64,000 nucleotides of DNA, taken from NCBI GenBank assembly GCA_041391665.1, contig JAWKNO010000003.1:806001-870000 (forward strand). The letters are read 5' to 3'. How positions within the stretch are numbered: position 1 is the stretch's first letter; each line of letters starts with the position of its first letter. The notes beneath the pieces are model-generated. The model saw only the letters and a program-made list of their open reading frames with translations, was not told the DNA's origin and did no database searches. Below, one piece after another: positions 26,643-35,521 of this stretch. Origin of the DNA: Bacteroidia bacterium (GTDB lineage: Bacteria; Bacteroidota; Bacteroidia; J057). The translations under genes and the position numbers were made by a program.

Positions 26643-27224
26643 CTACACCTTTGCCCGGTCCATCCATTTTTCCACATTGGGTGGCTGCCAGGAATCCATC
26701 AGGGAAAGAAGCCCTTCCGGCTGGTCATGCAGCAGCACCATACTCCGGTTTTGGCGATGGAGAAACCTTTCATCCGCCATATGATCAAACATATTCACCA
26801 GCGGCTGAAAATAATGGTTCACATTGAGAAGACCGATAGGGAAACTGTGAAGGCCCAGCTGACCCCAGGTGAGGATTTCGCAGAGCTCATCCAAAGTCCC
26901 AAAGCCACCGGGCATAGCGATAAAACCCTCAGAAAGATCGGCCATACGCTGCTTGCGCTCGTGCATGGTTTTGACCACAATCATTTCAGTAAGGCCTGTA
27001 TGACCGACTTCTTTGGCGAGGAGAAATTCAGGAATGACGCCGGTAACTTTTCCACCCGCTTCGAGGCAGGCATCGGCGATGACACCCATGAGGCCGACAT
27101 TGCCCCCCCCATATACCAGGCCAATACTGCGAGCGGCCATCAATTGGCCCAGTTCAACCGCTGCCTGGGTATATATCGGGTTATGGCCCGCATTGGAGCC
27201 GCAAAAAACACATATATGATTCAT
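26643..27224 (-). CDS. LOG family protein (TIGR00730 Rossmann fold; nucleotide phosphoribohydrolase-like)
   Basis: The 193-residue cytosolic protein carries both family motifs: GGGNVGLMG (YGGGNVGLMGVIADACL) and PGGFGTLDELCEILTW. Characterised LOG proteins cleave nucleoside 5'-monophosphates, classically cytokinin riboside phosphates, releasing the base and ribose 5-phosphate; many bacterial ones act as general AMP/nucleotide hydrolases. The older annotation 'lysine decarboxylase' is not justified by the motif. The start ATG at 27224 gives MNHICVFCGSNAGHNP, the normal N-terminus. It is convergent with the ABC exporter (9 bp between stops) and 22 bp downstream of the protease gene. Confidence 0.93.
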   Translation of the reverse strand: MNHICVFCGSNAGHNPIYTQAAVELGQLMAARSIGLVYGGGNVGLMGVIADACLEAGGKVTGVIPEFLLAKEVGHTGLTEMIVVKTMHERKQRMADLSEGFIAMPGGFGTLDELCEILTWGQLGLHSFPIGLLNVNHYFQPLVNMFDHMADERFLHRQNRSMVLLHDQPEGLLSLMDSWQPPNVEKWMDRAKV

Positions 27225-27246
27225 AGTACAATCACGTGCGTAAAGA

Positions 27247-28464
27247 TCATATCTCTGATAGCAGGCGAAATTTCACCTTAACGATTTTTTCCTGTCTTTT
27301 TAGTTTCAGAGAAATCACTTTTCCATTTTGGCGGCTCAATGTACCATACAATTCATCTATATCCAACTGGTCGGCGGTAAATCCGTTGATACCAACAATC
27401 TGGTCATTTACCTCTATACCGGCCTCTTCTGCGGGCGAATTGGGCCTGACATAACTGATTATGTACTCGTCGTAATTTGTACCGCTGGTGAGCAGTTCAA
27501 GCCCGCTGATATTGTAGAAAAATTCATTTTTGTACAGCGAATTTTTCCGCAGGTAGATATACCCCCGGGTGTAGTCAAAAGCCACATGGAAACGGGAGAT
27601 AATTTCTGCGCCCAGATTCCCATACCAGGTGTCTTCGGTTTCGGTGACACTGATCGAACTTGCTTCCGGATACCCGGCGATTACATCCTGAAAACGAAAT
27701 TCGCCAAGAGAAAACTCCTGTATCCGTCCAAGTTTGCCATATACACTTCCACTTAAGCCCATTCCCAAAAATGCATCCACAGAAGGATATGGGAGCGGAA
27801 GGTCGTCATCAAACAGAGATACAGCCTGGCTGGCACCGGTATCCACCAACCATTGAGATTTGACGCGGTTGCCGCTGTGATCGGTCAGCGTAGCTGTCAC
27901 ATAGGGCTTGGCCTTACGGAGTTCGATAGGGATAGCAGTGCTTTTACGATGGGGTTTGTATTTAAACGGATCGTATAGCTTTACATATTTTTGCTGGTAA
28001 TTGATCTCCACGACAAACTGACGGAAAACCTCAAATCCGATAATCCCATAAACAGGTTTTCCAAAAATTCCGGAATAGGAGATCACCCCTTCGGGCAAAA
28101 TAATTAGGTTAATCCCATGGCCATTGAGACCCGGAAGAGAGATCGACAAGTCTCGGGCCAGCACAGCCTGAATCATTTCACCAGAACCCAGCCCCCGAAC
28201 CGAAATGGATTCGAGTGTATCGAGAGAAAGAAAACCCGCCACCATGGGTTCTGTAAGAATCGTAGTGCGTACACCTGTATCGAGAATAAAGTTCATCTCG
28301 AAGGATTCATTAATACGGACAGGGATGAGGATAATATTGTGCTGGATTTCAATGGGGATTTTCACATAGTCCACGTTATCGATAAAGGAAAAACCCGCAT
28401 GAAGATTCGCCATATTCCCCACCCAGAAAGCAATACACAGACAAATTGTAAGGTTCTTTTTCAT
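27247..28464 (-). CDS. Retropepsin-like aspartyl protease with PDZ domain
   Basis: The start at 28464 (MKKNLTICLCIAFWVGNMAN) gives a signal peptide, so the 405-residue protein is exported. Two retropepsin-like halves each have an Asp-Thr-Gly: D62-T-G in FILDTGVRTTIL and D208-T-G in WLVDTGASQAV. This single-chain two-lobed arrangement differs from the dimeric viral proteases. A PDZ domain closes the protein (IISYVRPNSPAEEAGIEVND, QIVGINGFTADQL). Similar proteins are common in Bacteroidota, and their targets are unknown. It shares the minus strand with the LOG gene, 22 bp upstream of it, probably as a transcriptional unit. Confidence 0.87.
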   Translation of the reverse strand: MKKNLTICLCIAFWVGNMANLHAGFSFIDNVDYVKIPIEIQHNIILIPVRINESFEMNFILDTGVRTTILTEPMVAGFLSLDTLESISVRGLGSGEMIQAVLARDLSISLPGLNGHGINLIILPEGVISYSGIFGKPVYGIIGFEVFRQFVVEINYQQKYVKLYDPFKYKPHRKSTAIPIELRKAKPYVTATLTDHSGNRVKSQWLVDTGASQAVSLFDDDLPLPYPSVDAFLGMGLSGSVYGKLGRIQEFSLGEFRFQDVIAGYPEASSISVTETEDTWYGNLGAEIISRFHVAFDYTRGYIYLRKNSLYKNEFFYNISGLELLTSGTNYDEYIISYVRPNSPAEEAGIEVNDQIVGINGFTADQLDIDELYGTLSRQNGKVISLKLKRQEKIVKVKFRLLSEI

Positions 28465-28648
28465 AAGGTTGAAGCATTTGGCCTGATTGGTTACACCAAC
28501 TTTAAAGATATACAAATCATGAGGAAGCAAAGACCACATATTGATGTAGTTATTGCGATTTTCGAAAGATTATCAGCTACTATCTTTTATACGTAAACGT
28601 CAACCCAAAAATTAAGCAAATTGAAAGAATTTTTCAATAGCGCCTTTT

Positions 28649-29209
28649 TCAGATCAGCCAGTCTTCAACCGATGTCGTTATTTTCAGTTGCGGAATGATG
28701 ACCTGTTCGCCAGGTTCTGCAAAACGGTGTTGTTTGTATCTTTCTCCGGAAGGCTCTGTAAGAACCTCAATTATCCGGCTCTGCAAGTCTAAAATCCAGT
28801 ATTCAGAAATACCAGCGGCAGCATAAAGCGCCCCTTTGATCTCCCGGTCATAGGCGAGGGAAGAGTCTGCCACCTCCACAACCAAAATAATATCTGCTGC
28901 CATAGGATGGCCCTTTACATAAAAATCATCTCTGTTTTTTACCAGGACAATATCGGGCGCTGGTTCAGAATTGTCTGATATAACAATGGGATCCTGAATT
29001 TGAATTTGTGCATTAGTGGAAACCAATTCAGGGAGCCAAGTCAGTATTTTTCTGGTGGCAGATGTGTGTTTACTTCCGTTAGGACTCATTTCTACAATTT
29101 CACCATGAATCAGTTCCACATGATCCCGTTCGGTGAGGATGCCGGCTTCGATCATGCGGTGATAGTCGGAAGTGTTGAGACGGTATCGGGTAAGTGGAAA
29201 CTGCGACAT
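28649..29209 (-). CDS. Uma2 family protein (PD-(D/E)XK nuclease fold)
   Basis: The start at 29209 (MSQFPLTRYRLNTSDYHRM) gives 186 residues, the normal family size. The signature layout is present: GILTERDHVELIHGEIVEMSP near the N-terminus, PDIVLVKNRDDFY, PADIILVVEVADSSLAYDR-like (AADIILVVEVADSSLAYD), KGALYAAAGISEYWILDL and the C-terminal RIIEVLTEP. The conserved Glu and Asp residues form a restriction-endonuclease-like active site. The cellular role is not known. These genes are most abundant in cyanobacteria and Bacteroidota and often occur in multiple copies. Confidence 0.9.
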   Translation of the reverse strand: MSQFPLTRYRLNTSDYHRMIEAGILTERDHVELIHGEIVEMSPNGSKHTSATRKILTWLPELVSTNAQIQIQDPIVISDNSEPAPDIVLVKNRDDFYVKGHPMAADIILVVEVADSSLAYDREIKGALYAAAGISEYWILDLQSRIIEVLTEPSGERYKQHRFAEPGEQVIIPQLKITTSVEDWLI

Positions 29210-29351
29210 GAAAACTTTTTTATGAATATACGCAAAGTTGGGCAATTGGTACAAGTGTCAGGCGTGTTTCCAAATTTAAGACGAACATAATCTCATTCCT
29301 TTTGCCGCAAAAAAATGCATTTGGTATATTGGCAGGCAAAACTACCACCCC

Positions 29352-30377
29352 ATGCAACAACGCTTCGTTTTATTATGGATATTTTCAGCCTGTTTTCTGC
29401 TCAGCATTCATGCTCAGCCACAGGCTTTACCCCTGTTTTCTTCCGAAGATCTCCTCCAAATCACGCTGGAAACCGACCTGAAGGCCTTTCTCAGTGACCG
29501 TGGCGGTGATCCCGACTATCATGACGCAAAGTTATCTGTTACAGATGCTACCGGGCAAATCCAACAGGGAGAAGTCGAAATTAAAGCCCGGGGAAAATTT
29601 CGCAGAGACGAAATGATCTGTCATTTCCCGCCGATCAGGGTAAAGTTCTCCAAAAAGAAAAAAACACCCGAGGTATTTCAGGGGCAATCCAAATTAAAGC
29701 TCGTTACTCACTGCGATGATGAGCAGTATGTATTGAGGGAATATTATATCTATAAAGTGTACAATCTTCTCACCGAAAAAAGTTTTCGGGTAAGGCTCGC
29801 CAAAATCAAATATGTGGACGTCAACGGCGAAATGCCTTCTGAAGAAGCTTTTGGTTTCTTTATTGAAGATGAAGAAGATATGGCAGCGAGAAATGGGGAA
29901 AATGCCATTGAGGATGATGTACCCATTGCCAGTGAAGATGTGGACGAAGCGCAGACCACACTGGTACATGTATTTAATTATATGATTGCCAACAAAGATT
30001 TCAGAATCCCTTCCCCTCCGCAAAACATGAAAATCATCACACACGGTAATACTAAGCCAGTTCCTGTACCTTATGATTTTGACTGGGCTGGAATGGTAGA
30101 TGCGGCTTATACCAAGCTCGCCTATGAAAAGGGCCCCAGTTACGAAAAAAGGCAGGTTTTCAAACCACTATGCCGCACAAAGGAGGAATATGAAGTAGTA
30201 TTTAACCAGCTTCGGGCAATCAGGAGTGATGTAGAAAATCTGTACAAAAGCTCCCCCTACCTCGATCCCAAAATCATTAAAGAGAGTCTGAAGTACTACA
30301 AAAGTTTTTATAAGACGATCGACAACGACAAAATGGTGGATGAAATTTTTGTTCAGTCCTGTGAAAAGGTAAAATAG
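29352..30377 (+). CDS. Exported protein, possibly distantly CotH-kinase-like
   Basis: The 341-residue protein has a signal peptide (MQQRFVLLWIFSACFLLSIHAQ). Segments in order: ITLETDLKAFLSDRGG, GEVEIKARGKFRRDEMICHF, PPIRVKFSK, LKLVTHCDDEQYVLREYYIY, FRVRLAKIKYVDVNG, HVFNYMIANKDFRIPS, NMKIIT and PVPYDFDWAGMVDAAY. The order (strand with R-G, then the extended helix with LREYY, then N-Y-M-I-A-N-K-D-F, then a D-F-D-W) recalls the secreted kinases of the CotH family (R-G-N, then N-D-F, then DFDW), though the RGNSS motif is replaced by RGKFRR. Confidence in the relation is moderate; function is unproven. A cluster of acidic residues (EDEEDMAAR, EDDVP) sits in the middle. The gene is monocistronic and convergent with DUF2797. 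Confidence 0.62.
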   Translation: MQQRFVLLWIFSACFLLSIHAQPQALPLFSSEDLLQITLETDLKAFLSDRGGDPDYHDAKLSVTDATGQIQQGEVEIKARGKFRRDEMICHFPPIRVKFSKKKKTPEVFQGQSKLKLVTHCDDEQYVLREYYIYKVYNLLTEKSFRVRLAKIKYVDVNGEMPSEEAFGFFIEDEEDMAARNGENAIEDDVPIASEDVDEAQTTLVHVFNYMIANKDFRIPSPPQNMKIITHGNTKPVPVPYDFDWAGMVDAAYTKLAYEKGPSYEKRQVFKPLCRTKEEYEVVFNQLRAIRSDVENLYKSSPYLDPKIIKESLKYYKSFYKTIDNDKMVDEIFVQSCEKVK

Positions 30378-30382
30378 GCAAA

Positions 30383-31183
30383 CTAGTCTGCGCTTAGTTC
30401 GACGAAGTAGCCCGTATGTTTGCGAACATTCATCACTTCGCCGCCTTCAAAAAGGAGATACTGGCCTTTGATACCGGCCAGTTTCCCCTCTACAACAGCG
30501 GTTTTGTCGAGGTTGATACTTTTTACTTTTGAAGGAAAGGCAACTACCGGATATTCGATTTCAGTTATTTCGTCATTGAGGGAAACGTATTGCTGCATCT
30601 CCGCCGGGACAAGCGCCTGAATTCTGCTTTTTTCAGCCCTTACATCCACGTCCATGGCGAGTTCATTTTTGAGCATTTTCTGCCAGTGGGTTTTATCAGA
30701 GATATGGTCTTTGAGTGCAACTTCAATCAGACCTGCGGTATAGCGGTTGGGCGTTTCGGCGAGGCGAATAGCCTTCCAGGCCCCCTGGTCAATCCAGCGC
30801 ACAGGGACCTGGTCTCGTCGGGTGACGCCGACCTTTACCCCGCTGGCGATGGCAAGATATACCACGTGCGGCTGCACGTGGTGGGCGAGTTCCCACTCCG
30901 GATCGCGGCCTTTGCCCAGGTGCCCTTCGCACAGCTCCGGGCGAATAATACATTCCGAGTTTTCCGGAGAATTGAGAAAATCAGGATAACAAAACCCTTC
31001 GCCAAAGACCTTGCTGATCTTTTTTCCACAAACTTTACAATGGATGACTCCGTCGTATTTTAGCTGTATGTGCCGGCCAATCAACGCATTCATATCCACC
31101 TCGTCTGCACCCAATTTCAGTGTGTAGGATACCGGCTGGGTATATTCCGTGCGCATTTTGCGCAGGTTTCCGCTATATGTCAT
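30383..31183 (-). CDS. DUF2797 domain protein
   Basis: The 266-residue cytosolic protein has a Cys cluster (CKVCGKKI, FCYP, CIIRPELCEGH), probably a zinc site, followed by VVYLAIASGVKVGVTRRDQV, RWIDQGAWKAIRLAET and RYTAGLIEVALKDH, the core of the DUF2797 family. The Val-Lys-Val-Gly-Val-Thr-Arg pattern is related to GIY-YIG nuclease folds, but I see no full catalytic set. No function has been shown. The gene sits between a convergent neighbour (stops 5 bp apart) and the outer-membrane barrel gene 52 bp upstream. Confidence 0.9.
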   Translation of the reverse strand: MTYSGNLRKMRTEYTQPVSYTLKLGADEVDMNALIGRHIQLKYDGVIHCKVCGKKISKVFGEGFCYPDFLNSPENSECIIRPELCEGHLGKGRDPEWELAHHVQPHVVYLAIASGVKVGVTRRDQVPVRWIDQGAWKAIRLAETPNRYTAGLIEVALKDHISDKTHWQKMLKNELAMDVDVRAEKSRIQALVPAEMQQYVSLNDEITEIEYPVVAFPSKVKSINLDKTAVVEGKLAGIKGQYLLFEGGEVMNVRKHTGYFVELSAD

Positions 31184-31235
31184 ATTTTTTCTTTATCCGC
31201 CTGAATTTACGGAGGAATTTGCGATAAATAAACTT

Positions 31236-31796
31236 TTACCACCGGTAAACCACCGAAACTCCCAACAGGATGATGGCACCTTCGCCTACGTCTGCCCCAT
31301 CCGAAACAGCATTTATTTCATATCCCAAGCCCAGCGCCGGGGCTAGTCCCCACTTCCAGCGATTGGATAACCGGTCAGATAAAAACATATATCCAAACTC
31401 CGCCGTAGGCTGCAAAACGACAATCCTGGTTGTACCAGACCGCATTTGCTGGTAGTCTTCCCAATTGACCTTGTTGCGCCAGACATCCATTCGCCCACCC
31501 ACAAAAAAACCGTTGAGCAAATCCTTAACATAATGGCGATAACCCAATGTACCGCCAAAACCCATGCCTTTCTCCGAATCATGTACGCCCATACTGCGAT
31601 GGTCAAACAAGTTGGCACCCACCCGCAGGTTGATTGCGTCGTGCCCGGTGAGGCCAAACTCCATCCTCACTCCGGGCATAATACCGGTTGGGTATAACTG
31701 AAACTCCGGCCCGAAAGAGGTTTGGGCCATCAGATGTGCAGAAAAAATGGCAGGCATTACGCCTGAAAGGAAGCAAACAAACAGGTATTTTCTCAT
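31236..31796 (-). CDS. Small outer-membrane beta-barrel protein
   Basis: The 186-residue protein has a signal peptide (MRKYLFVCFLSGVMPAIFS, cleaved after HLMAQ) and alternating strands of a small barrel (GPEFQLYPTGIMPGVRMEFG, DAINLRVGANLFD, GFGGTLGYRHYV, GFFVGGRMDVWRN, LQPTAEFGYMFL) that ends with the aromatic C-terminus VVYRW, as expected for an outer-membrane barrel. The function is unknown. Its ATG overlaps the DUF3999-like stop (ATGA at 31793-31796), so it belongs to the DUF2339-DUF3999 operon. Confidence 0.78.
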   Translation of the reverse strand: MRKYLFVCFLSGVMPAIFSAHLMAQTSFGPEFQLYPTGIMPGVRMEFGLTGHDAINLRVGANLFDHRSMGVHDSEKGMGFGGTLGYRHYVKDLLNGFFVGGRMDVWRNKVNWEDYQQMRSGTTRIVVLQPTAEFGYMFLSDRLSNRWKWGLAPALGLGYEINAVSDGADVGEGAIILLGVSVVYRW

Positions 31797-33064
31797 TCTG
31801 GGGTATTATTTTTCCCGGGAGCATTTCGCAGCATTTTCACCGTAAAAAAGCCCAGCAGGAGAATGACAATTCCCATGACGACCCACAGAAGATTTTCCGT
31901 CATGGCTTCTGACTTTGCCCCGGAAACAGCATCTTCCGCATCAGTTTTTACGATCATACTTTCTTCTCCGGGGAAAACCGGGGTCAGTTTTTCGGGGATT
32001 TTATTCCGGAAATACATCATATCGTATCGCGGCAGATAAGCTTTGGGATTCTGGTATACCAGCATATAGTTTCCCTGGGCTTCCAGATCTGTTTGCATGG
32101 AATACACCGGGCCAAAAACTTTGATTTCCCGGAAAGATAGCGGTATGTCGTCGTAATTATAGACGGTGATTTTCAGACGGTTGGTAAACTGAACCGCTTC
32201 ATCAAATACATTTTCCTCAAGAGAAGAAATGGTAAATCCGCCAAAATCCCGCCATACTTCTTTGACACCTTCAGCGGTTTCCACAGATTCTTTTAACCAT
32301 GAGACAGATACTGCGCGATAAAAATCTTTTTCTTTATCCACATCAAAAGCCAGTCGGCTCACCGGATAACGATCGCTTAGTTCTACTGTGATTTCCGTCG
32401 TTTTTTTATCAACATCGTTTTTCACAACCTGATGGGTGACGGTGAATGGTCGGTAAATGCCGTTGGTTTTGACAAATCTTCCGACACTGGCCTTGACGAT
32501 TTCGGCTTCTGCATCGTTAAGTTTTACCCTGAAAAACTTATAATCTGAATCAGAAAAAGTAAGGGTGGCAAAATGATAGTTTACATGATCATTGGATATG
32601 CCTACCAGACGAATATTTTCTTCTATGGTAAACCATTTCAGCCGGTTGTTGCTCCCTTCCAGTGTAGCAAGCAGGTCGTAATTCATCGGACGAATATCCA
32701 GGTCGATATGATTGATGGTCATTTCCTCTTCAGGCCGGAGGGTTACAAAGGATTCATTGTCTCCGCTTTTGCTTTGGTTTACCATTTGAAAGGGAACTGT
32801 CCCAACCTCCTCAACATCGCCGCTTGTATGGATCAGAAAAGGAACTTCAATGGTATCTTCCGGAGATATTTTGAAAATGCGGATATCGCTCAAATCTTCT
32901 TTCAGCTTTGACAAAACAGATTCGGGGATAACGATTTCATGCCACCCTTTTGATTTTATCTGAGACAACGGCCTTTGATACACATAATCAGTCATCTGTG
33001 CAGGTAAAAAAGGGCTTAATACCAGGAGTAAACCAAGCGCAGGAAGAGTTTTATACATTTTCAT
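31793..33064 (-). CDS. DUF3999-like exported membrane protein
   Basis: I chose 33064 (MKMYKTLPALGLLLVLSP), which gives a signal peptide; MYK at 33058 is also possible. The mature protein has paired beta-sandwich repeats (ELSDRYPVSRLAFDV and IDLDIRPMNYDLLATLEG-like segments), a linker and a C-terminal membrane helix (LLWVVMGIVILLLGFFTVKML). This DUF3999-type layout is usually found next to DUF2339, as here. The start lies inside the end of the DUF2339 gene by 14 bases, and the stop overlaps the next gene by 4, so three proteins are made from one message. A complex with DUF2339 is plausible but unproven. Confidence 0.78.
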   Translation of the reverse strand: MKMYKTLPALGLLLVLSPFLPAQMTDYVYQRPLSQIKSKGWHEIVIPESVLSKLKEDLSDIRIFKISPEDTIEVPFLIHTSGDVEEVGTVPFQMVNQSKSGDNESFVTLRPEEEMTINHIDLDIRPMNYDLLATLEGSNNRLKWFTIEENIRLVGISNDHVNYHFATLTFSDSDYKFFRVKLNDAEAEIVKASVGRFVKTNGIYRPFTVTHQVVKNDVDKKTTEITVELSDRYPVSRLAFDVDKEKDFYRAVSVSWLKESVETAEGVKEVWRDFGGFTISSLEENVFDEAVQFTNRLKITVYNYDDIPLSFREIKVFGPVYSMQTDLEAQGNYMLVYQNPKAYLPRYDMMYFRNKIPEKLTPVFPGEESMIVKTDAEDAVSGAKSEAMTENLLWVVMGIVILLLGFFTVKMLRNAPGKNNTPE

Positions 33065-35417
33065 CGTCCGTCTCTTGTTTTGTTTCTTGTTGTTCTGGCT
33101 CATCACCTAAAATCACGCTTTTAAAACGCTGGTAAAGGAACGAAATTATCATCAGGAGCACACCCAGCGCAAGGAAAATAACCGTTTTATTGCCAAGGGT
33201 AGTTTTGTCCAGATCGAATATAAATACTTTGACCAGGATCACCCCAAACAAGGCAATGGAAGCGATACGAAGGTATTGTAGTTTTTTCCAGAAACCCAAA
33301 ATCATCAATACCAGTGCATAAAGCCCCCACAGCACACTGAATCCTACCCGTCGCACTTTTCTTTCGAGAAGGTATGTATCAGCCTCGGGATACATGACGT
33401 GGATGATATGCTGGAGTTCGGCACTCAGCAAGGCGAGCATAATCAGGTGAAAAGCAAGTCCAAAACCTGTTTTCACACGAGGATCATCAAAGGTCTGGTG
33501 AGCCCGGTAATTCATCCAGAGATTGATTCCCAGAAAAGCATAACAAATATAGCGCATGTAGAGATAAGCCATTCCAGGCTTAAATATGGGGTTTTCACCG
33601 GGGTGAAAATAGTTTTCCCGAAGCTGATACAGATCCGGGAGACTTTCAGTTAAAAACAGTAATACCCCAATCCCCGAAGCGACAATACCTGCGATATAGA
33701 TGGCTTTATTGTTCCAGAAACGCATATTCACAGCCAGTAAAGCAGCCATAAACAGAAACGCATAATTGATACTCCACAGAGCGGAGAACGTGTTCAGATC
33801 GTAGTTGAAGTTATCGGCCCCGTCGAGTACGATTTTTGTGGAAGCCATAAGTTGAGTAAAAAACTGATCGATTTCAGGCAGGAAGGCTGCAAATGCAGTA
33901 ATCAGGAGCAGAGATGGCAGCAAAACACCACCAAACCGCTGCAACGAGCGCCATTGTGTTTCTTCGGGCTTATATCTTGTGTGAAAATACGTCATCGCAG
34001 CAAAACCGGCGATCACGAGGAATGAGGTAAGGAAATGAATATTAAATATTGGTGTAAAAACCTTTTCATCCAGAAGATACACCGAGTTGGAGTACCCTTC
34101 GCCCCAATCCTGAAGCAGGCTGAAGAAACTCATTCCAGCCAGAATATAAGCCAGTGCTTCATAGAAAAATACCTTTTGTGTCCTTCCAACCCAGAATACA
34201 ATTACAGCTTCGCAGATCCACAGCATCGTAACCCAGTTTCCTTCAAGCTGAACCGGAACTGCCAGCGTAAGGAAAGTCAGTACCAGTCCGGCCACGAGGT
34301 AAAACAGGTTGCGGTCGGCAAGTTTGCGATTGTAAATCAGGAGTGTAACGACAAAATGTACGAGCGCATTTGCCAGGGTAAAAAGTCCCAGCCAGCGGTC
34401 GCCATTTTCAATTCCTTCAATCAATCCATAACCCGTACCGTAAAAAATGGAAGAATTGAGCAGAAGGAAGACGATATCGCGCCAGTTATATTTTTCAAGA
34501 TGAATGAGTTTATAGGCCAGAAGTGCCCCATAAAACAGCAGAAAAAATACGGCTGCAAAGGTAAGAGAAACCTGGAAATAACGATCTGCGACATACCGGT
34601 CCTCCATCCAGGCGAGGTACACACCCCAGGTGAGGGCAAAAGCAATATAGTTGAGCGTATGCCAGTATTTGCGGAAAGCGAGGGCTAGAATACCGACATT
34701 GACAATAGAAATATAGATAAAGAGATTTCGGATTTCACCGGTATTATCACTCAGCAGGATCGGAACGGCATAAGCACCTGCGAGGCCGATAATAGCGATT
34801 GCCTGGATATTGTACCAATAAGCTGCGAGCACACCAAATGCAGTAAAGACCAGCATCAGGCCGAATGCCACGCCTTTGGGAATCAGGTGGTAAAAGTCGA
34901 ATGCAGCAAATGTGGTAAAATATAGAATAGCAATACCGCCGCCCAGCAGGATTGCACTATAGCTTTTATAATTCTCTTTCAACACATACGCCAGTCCGAC
35001 AAGGCTAAAGCCAGCCAGGAAGCCACCAATCACCCGAATGACAGGGCTTACCAGATCGTTGTCGATGGCAAATTTGACAAAAAAGCCTACGCCGATGACG
35101 AGGATGGCAATACCAATTTTACTGATAAGGTTCCCTCCGATAAACGCTTCGAGATTGCGGTCTGGTTTGATTGTTTTCTCCCGGGGAGGCGGGCTCGTTT
35201 TTACCACCGGAGGTTTTACCCTTTCTGAAGGAGTGGTAGTAAGAACGGGCGGTTCGCTTACTTTTTTATCAGATGAAACGACCTTTTCAGGTGCTTTTTC
35301 ATCTTTGAGTTGAAGCAATTCTTTTCTCAACGCAAGGATTTCCTGATGCGCCTGATTGTGCTGGCGGATCAGTTCGTTGAGTTTTGCCGAAATTTCCTCT
35401 AAGGTTGGGGTGCTCAT
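33051..35417 (-). CDS. DUF2339 polytopic membrane protein
   Basis: The 788-residue protein begins with a coiled coil (ISAKLNELIRQHNQAHQEI, ALRKELLQLKDEK), then a Pro/Lys-rich linker, and from residue about 95 a long series of about twenty membrane helices (SKIGIAILVIGVGFFVKFAI, IRVIGGFLAGFSLVGLAYVL, YSAILLGGGIAILYFTTF, and so on) down to VFLALGVLLMIISFLYQRF. GGNLISKIGIAILVIGVGFF near the start is a DUF2339 signature. The family is inner-membrane and of unknown function, and possibly acts in envelope maintenance. It is followed by the DUF3999-like gene with overlap. Confidence 0.88.
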   Translation of the reverse strand: MSTPTLEEISAKLNELIRQHNQAHQEILALRKELLQLKDEKAPEKVVSSDKKVSEPPVLTTTPSERVKPPVVKTSPPPREKTIKPDRNLEAFIGGNLISKIGIAILVIGVGFFVKFAIDNDLVSPVIRVIGGFLAGFSLVGLAYVLKENYKSYSAILLGGGIAILYFTTFAAFDFYHLIPKGVAFGLMLVFTAFGVLAAYWYNIQAIAIIGLAGAYAVPILLSDNTGEIRNLFIYISIVNVGILALAFRKYWHTLNYIAFALTWGVYLAWMEDRYVADRYFQVSLTFAAVFFLLFYGALLAYKLIHLEKYNWRDIVFLLLNSSIFYGTGYGLIEGIENGDRWLGLFTLANALVHFVVTLLIYNRKLADRNLFYLVAGLVLTFLTLAVPVQLEGNWVTMLWICEAVIVFWVGRTQKVFFYEALAYILAGMSFFSLLQDWGEGYSNSVYLLDEKVFTPIFNIHFLTSFLVIAGFAAMTYFHTRYKPEETQWRSLQRFGGVLLPSLLLITAFAAFLPEIDQFFTQLMASTKIVLDGADNFNYDLNTFSALWSINYAFLFMAALLAVNMRFWNNKAIYIAGIVASGIGVLLFLTESLPDLYQLRENYFHPGENPIFKPGMAYLYMRYICYAFLGINLWMNYRAHQTFDDPRVKTGFGLAFHLIMLALLSAELQHIIHVMYPEADTYLLERKVRRVGFSVLWGLYALVLMILGFWKKLQYLRIASIALFGVILVKVFIFDLDKTTLGNKTVIFLALGVLLMIISFLYQRFKSVILGDEPEQQETKQETDDENV

Positions 35418-35521
35418 AAAAGAGAATAAGGGATTTTGCGCAAGAAGATAAGAAAATTACGCAAAACCCCATTCTCTGTTATCATAAGATTTTAGGAAAA
35501 CGGACTTTTCAGCAGGCAGAA

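Noticed and set aside
34035..34688. A plus-strand frame of 217 codons opposite DUF2339
   Set aside because: It is antisense to a series of membrane helices; the peptide is charged and without a recognisable family.
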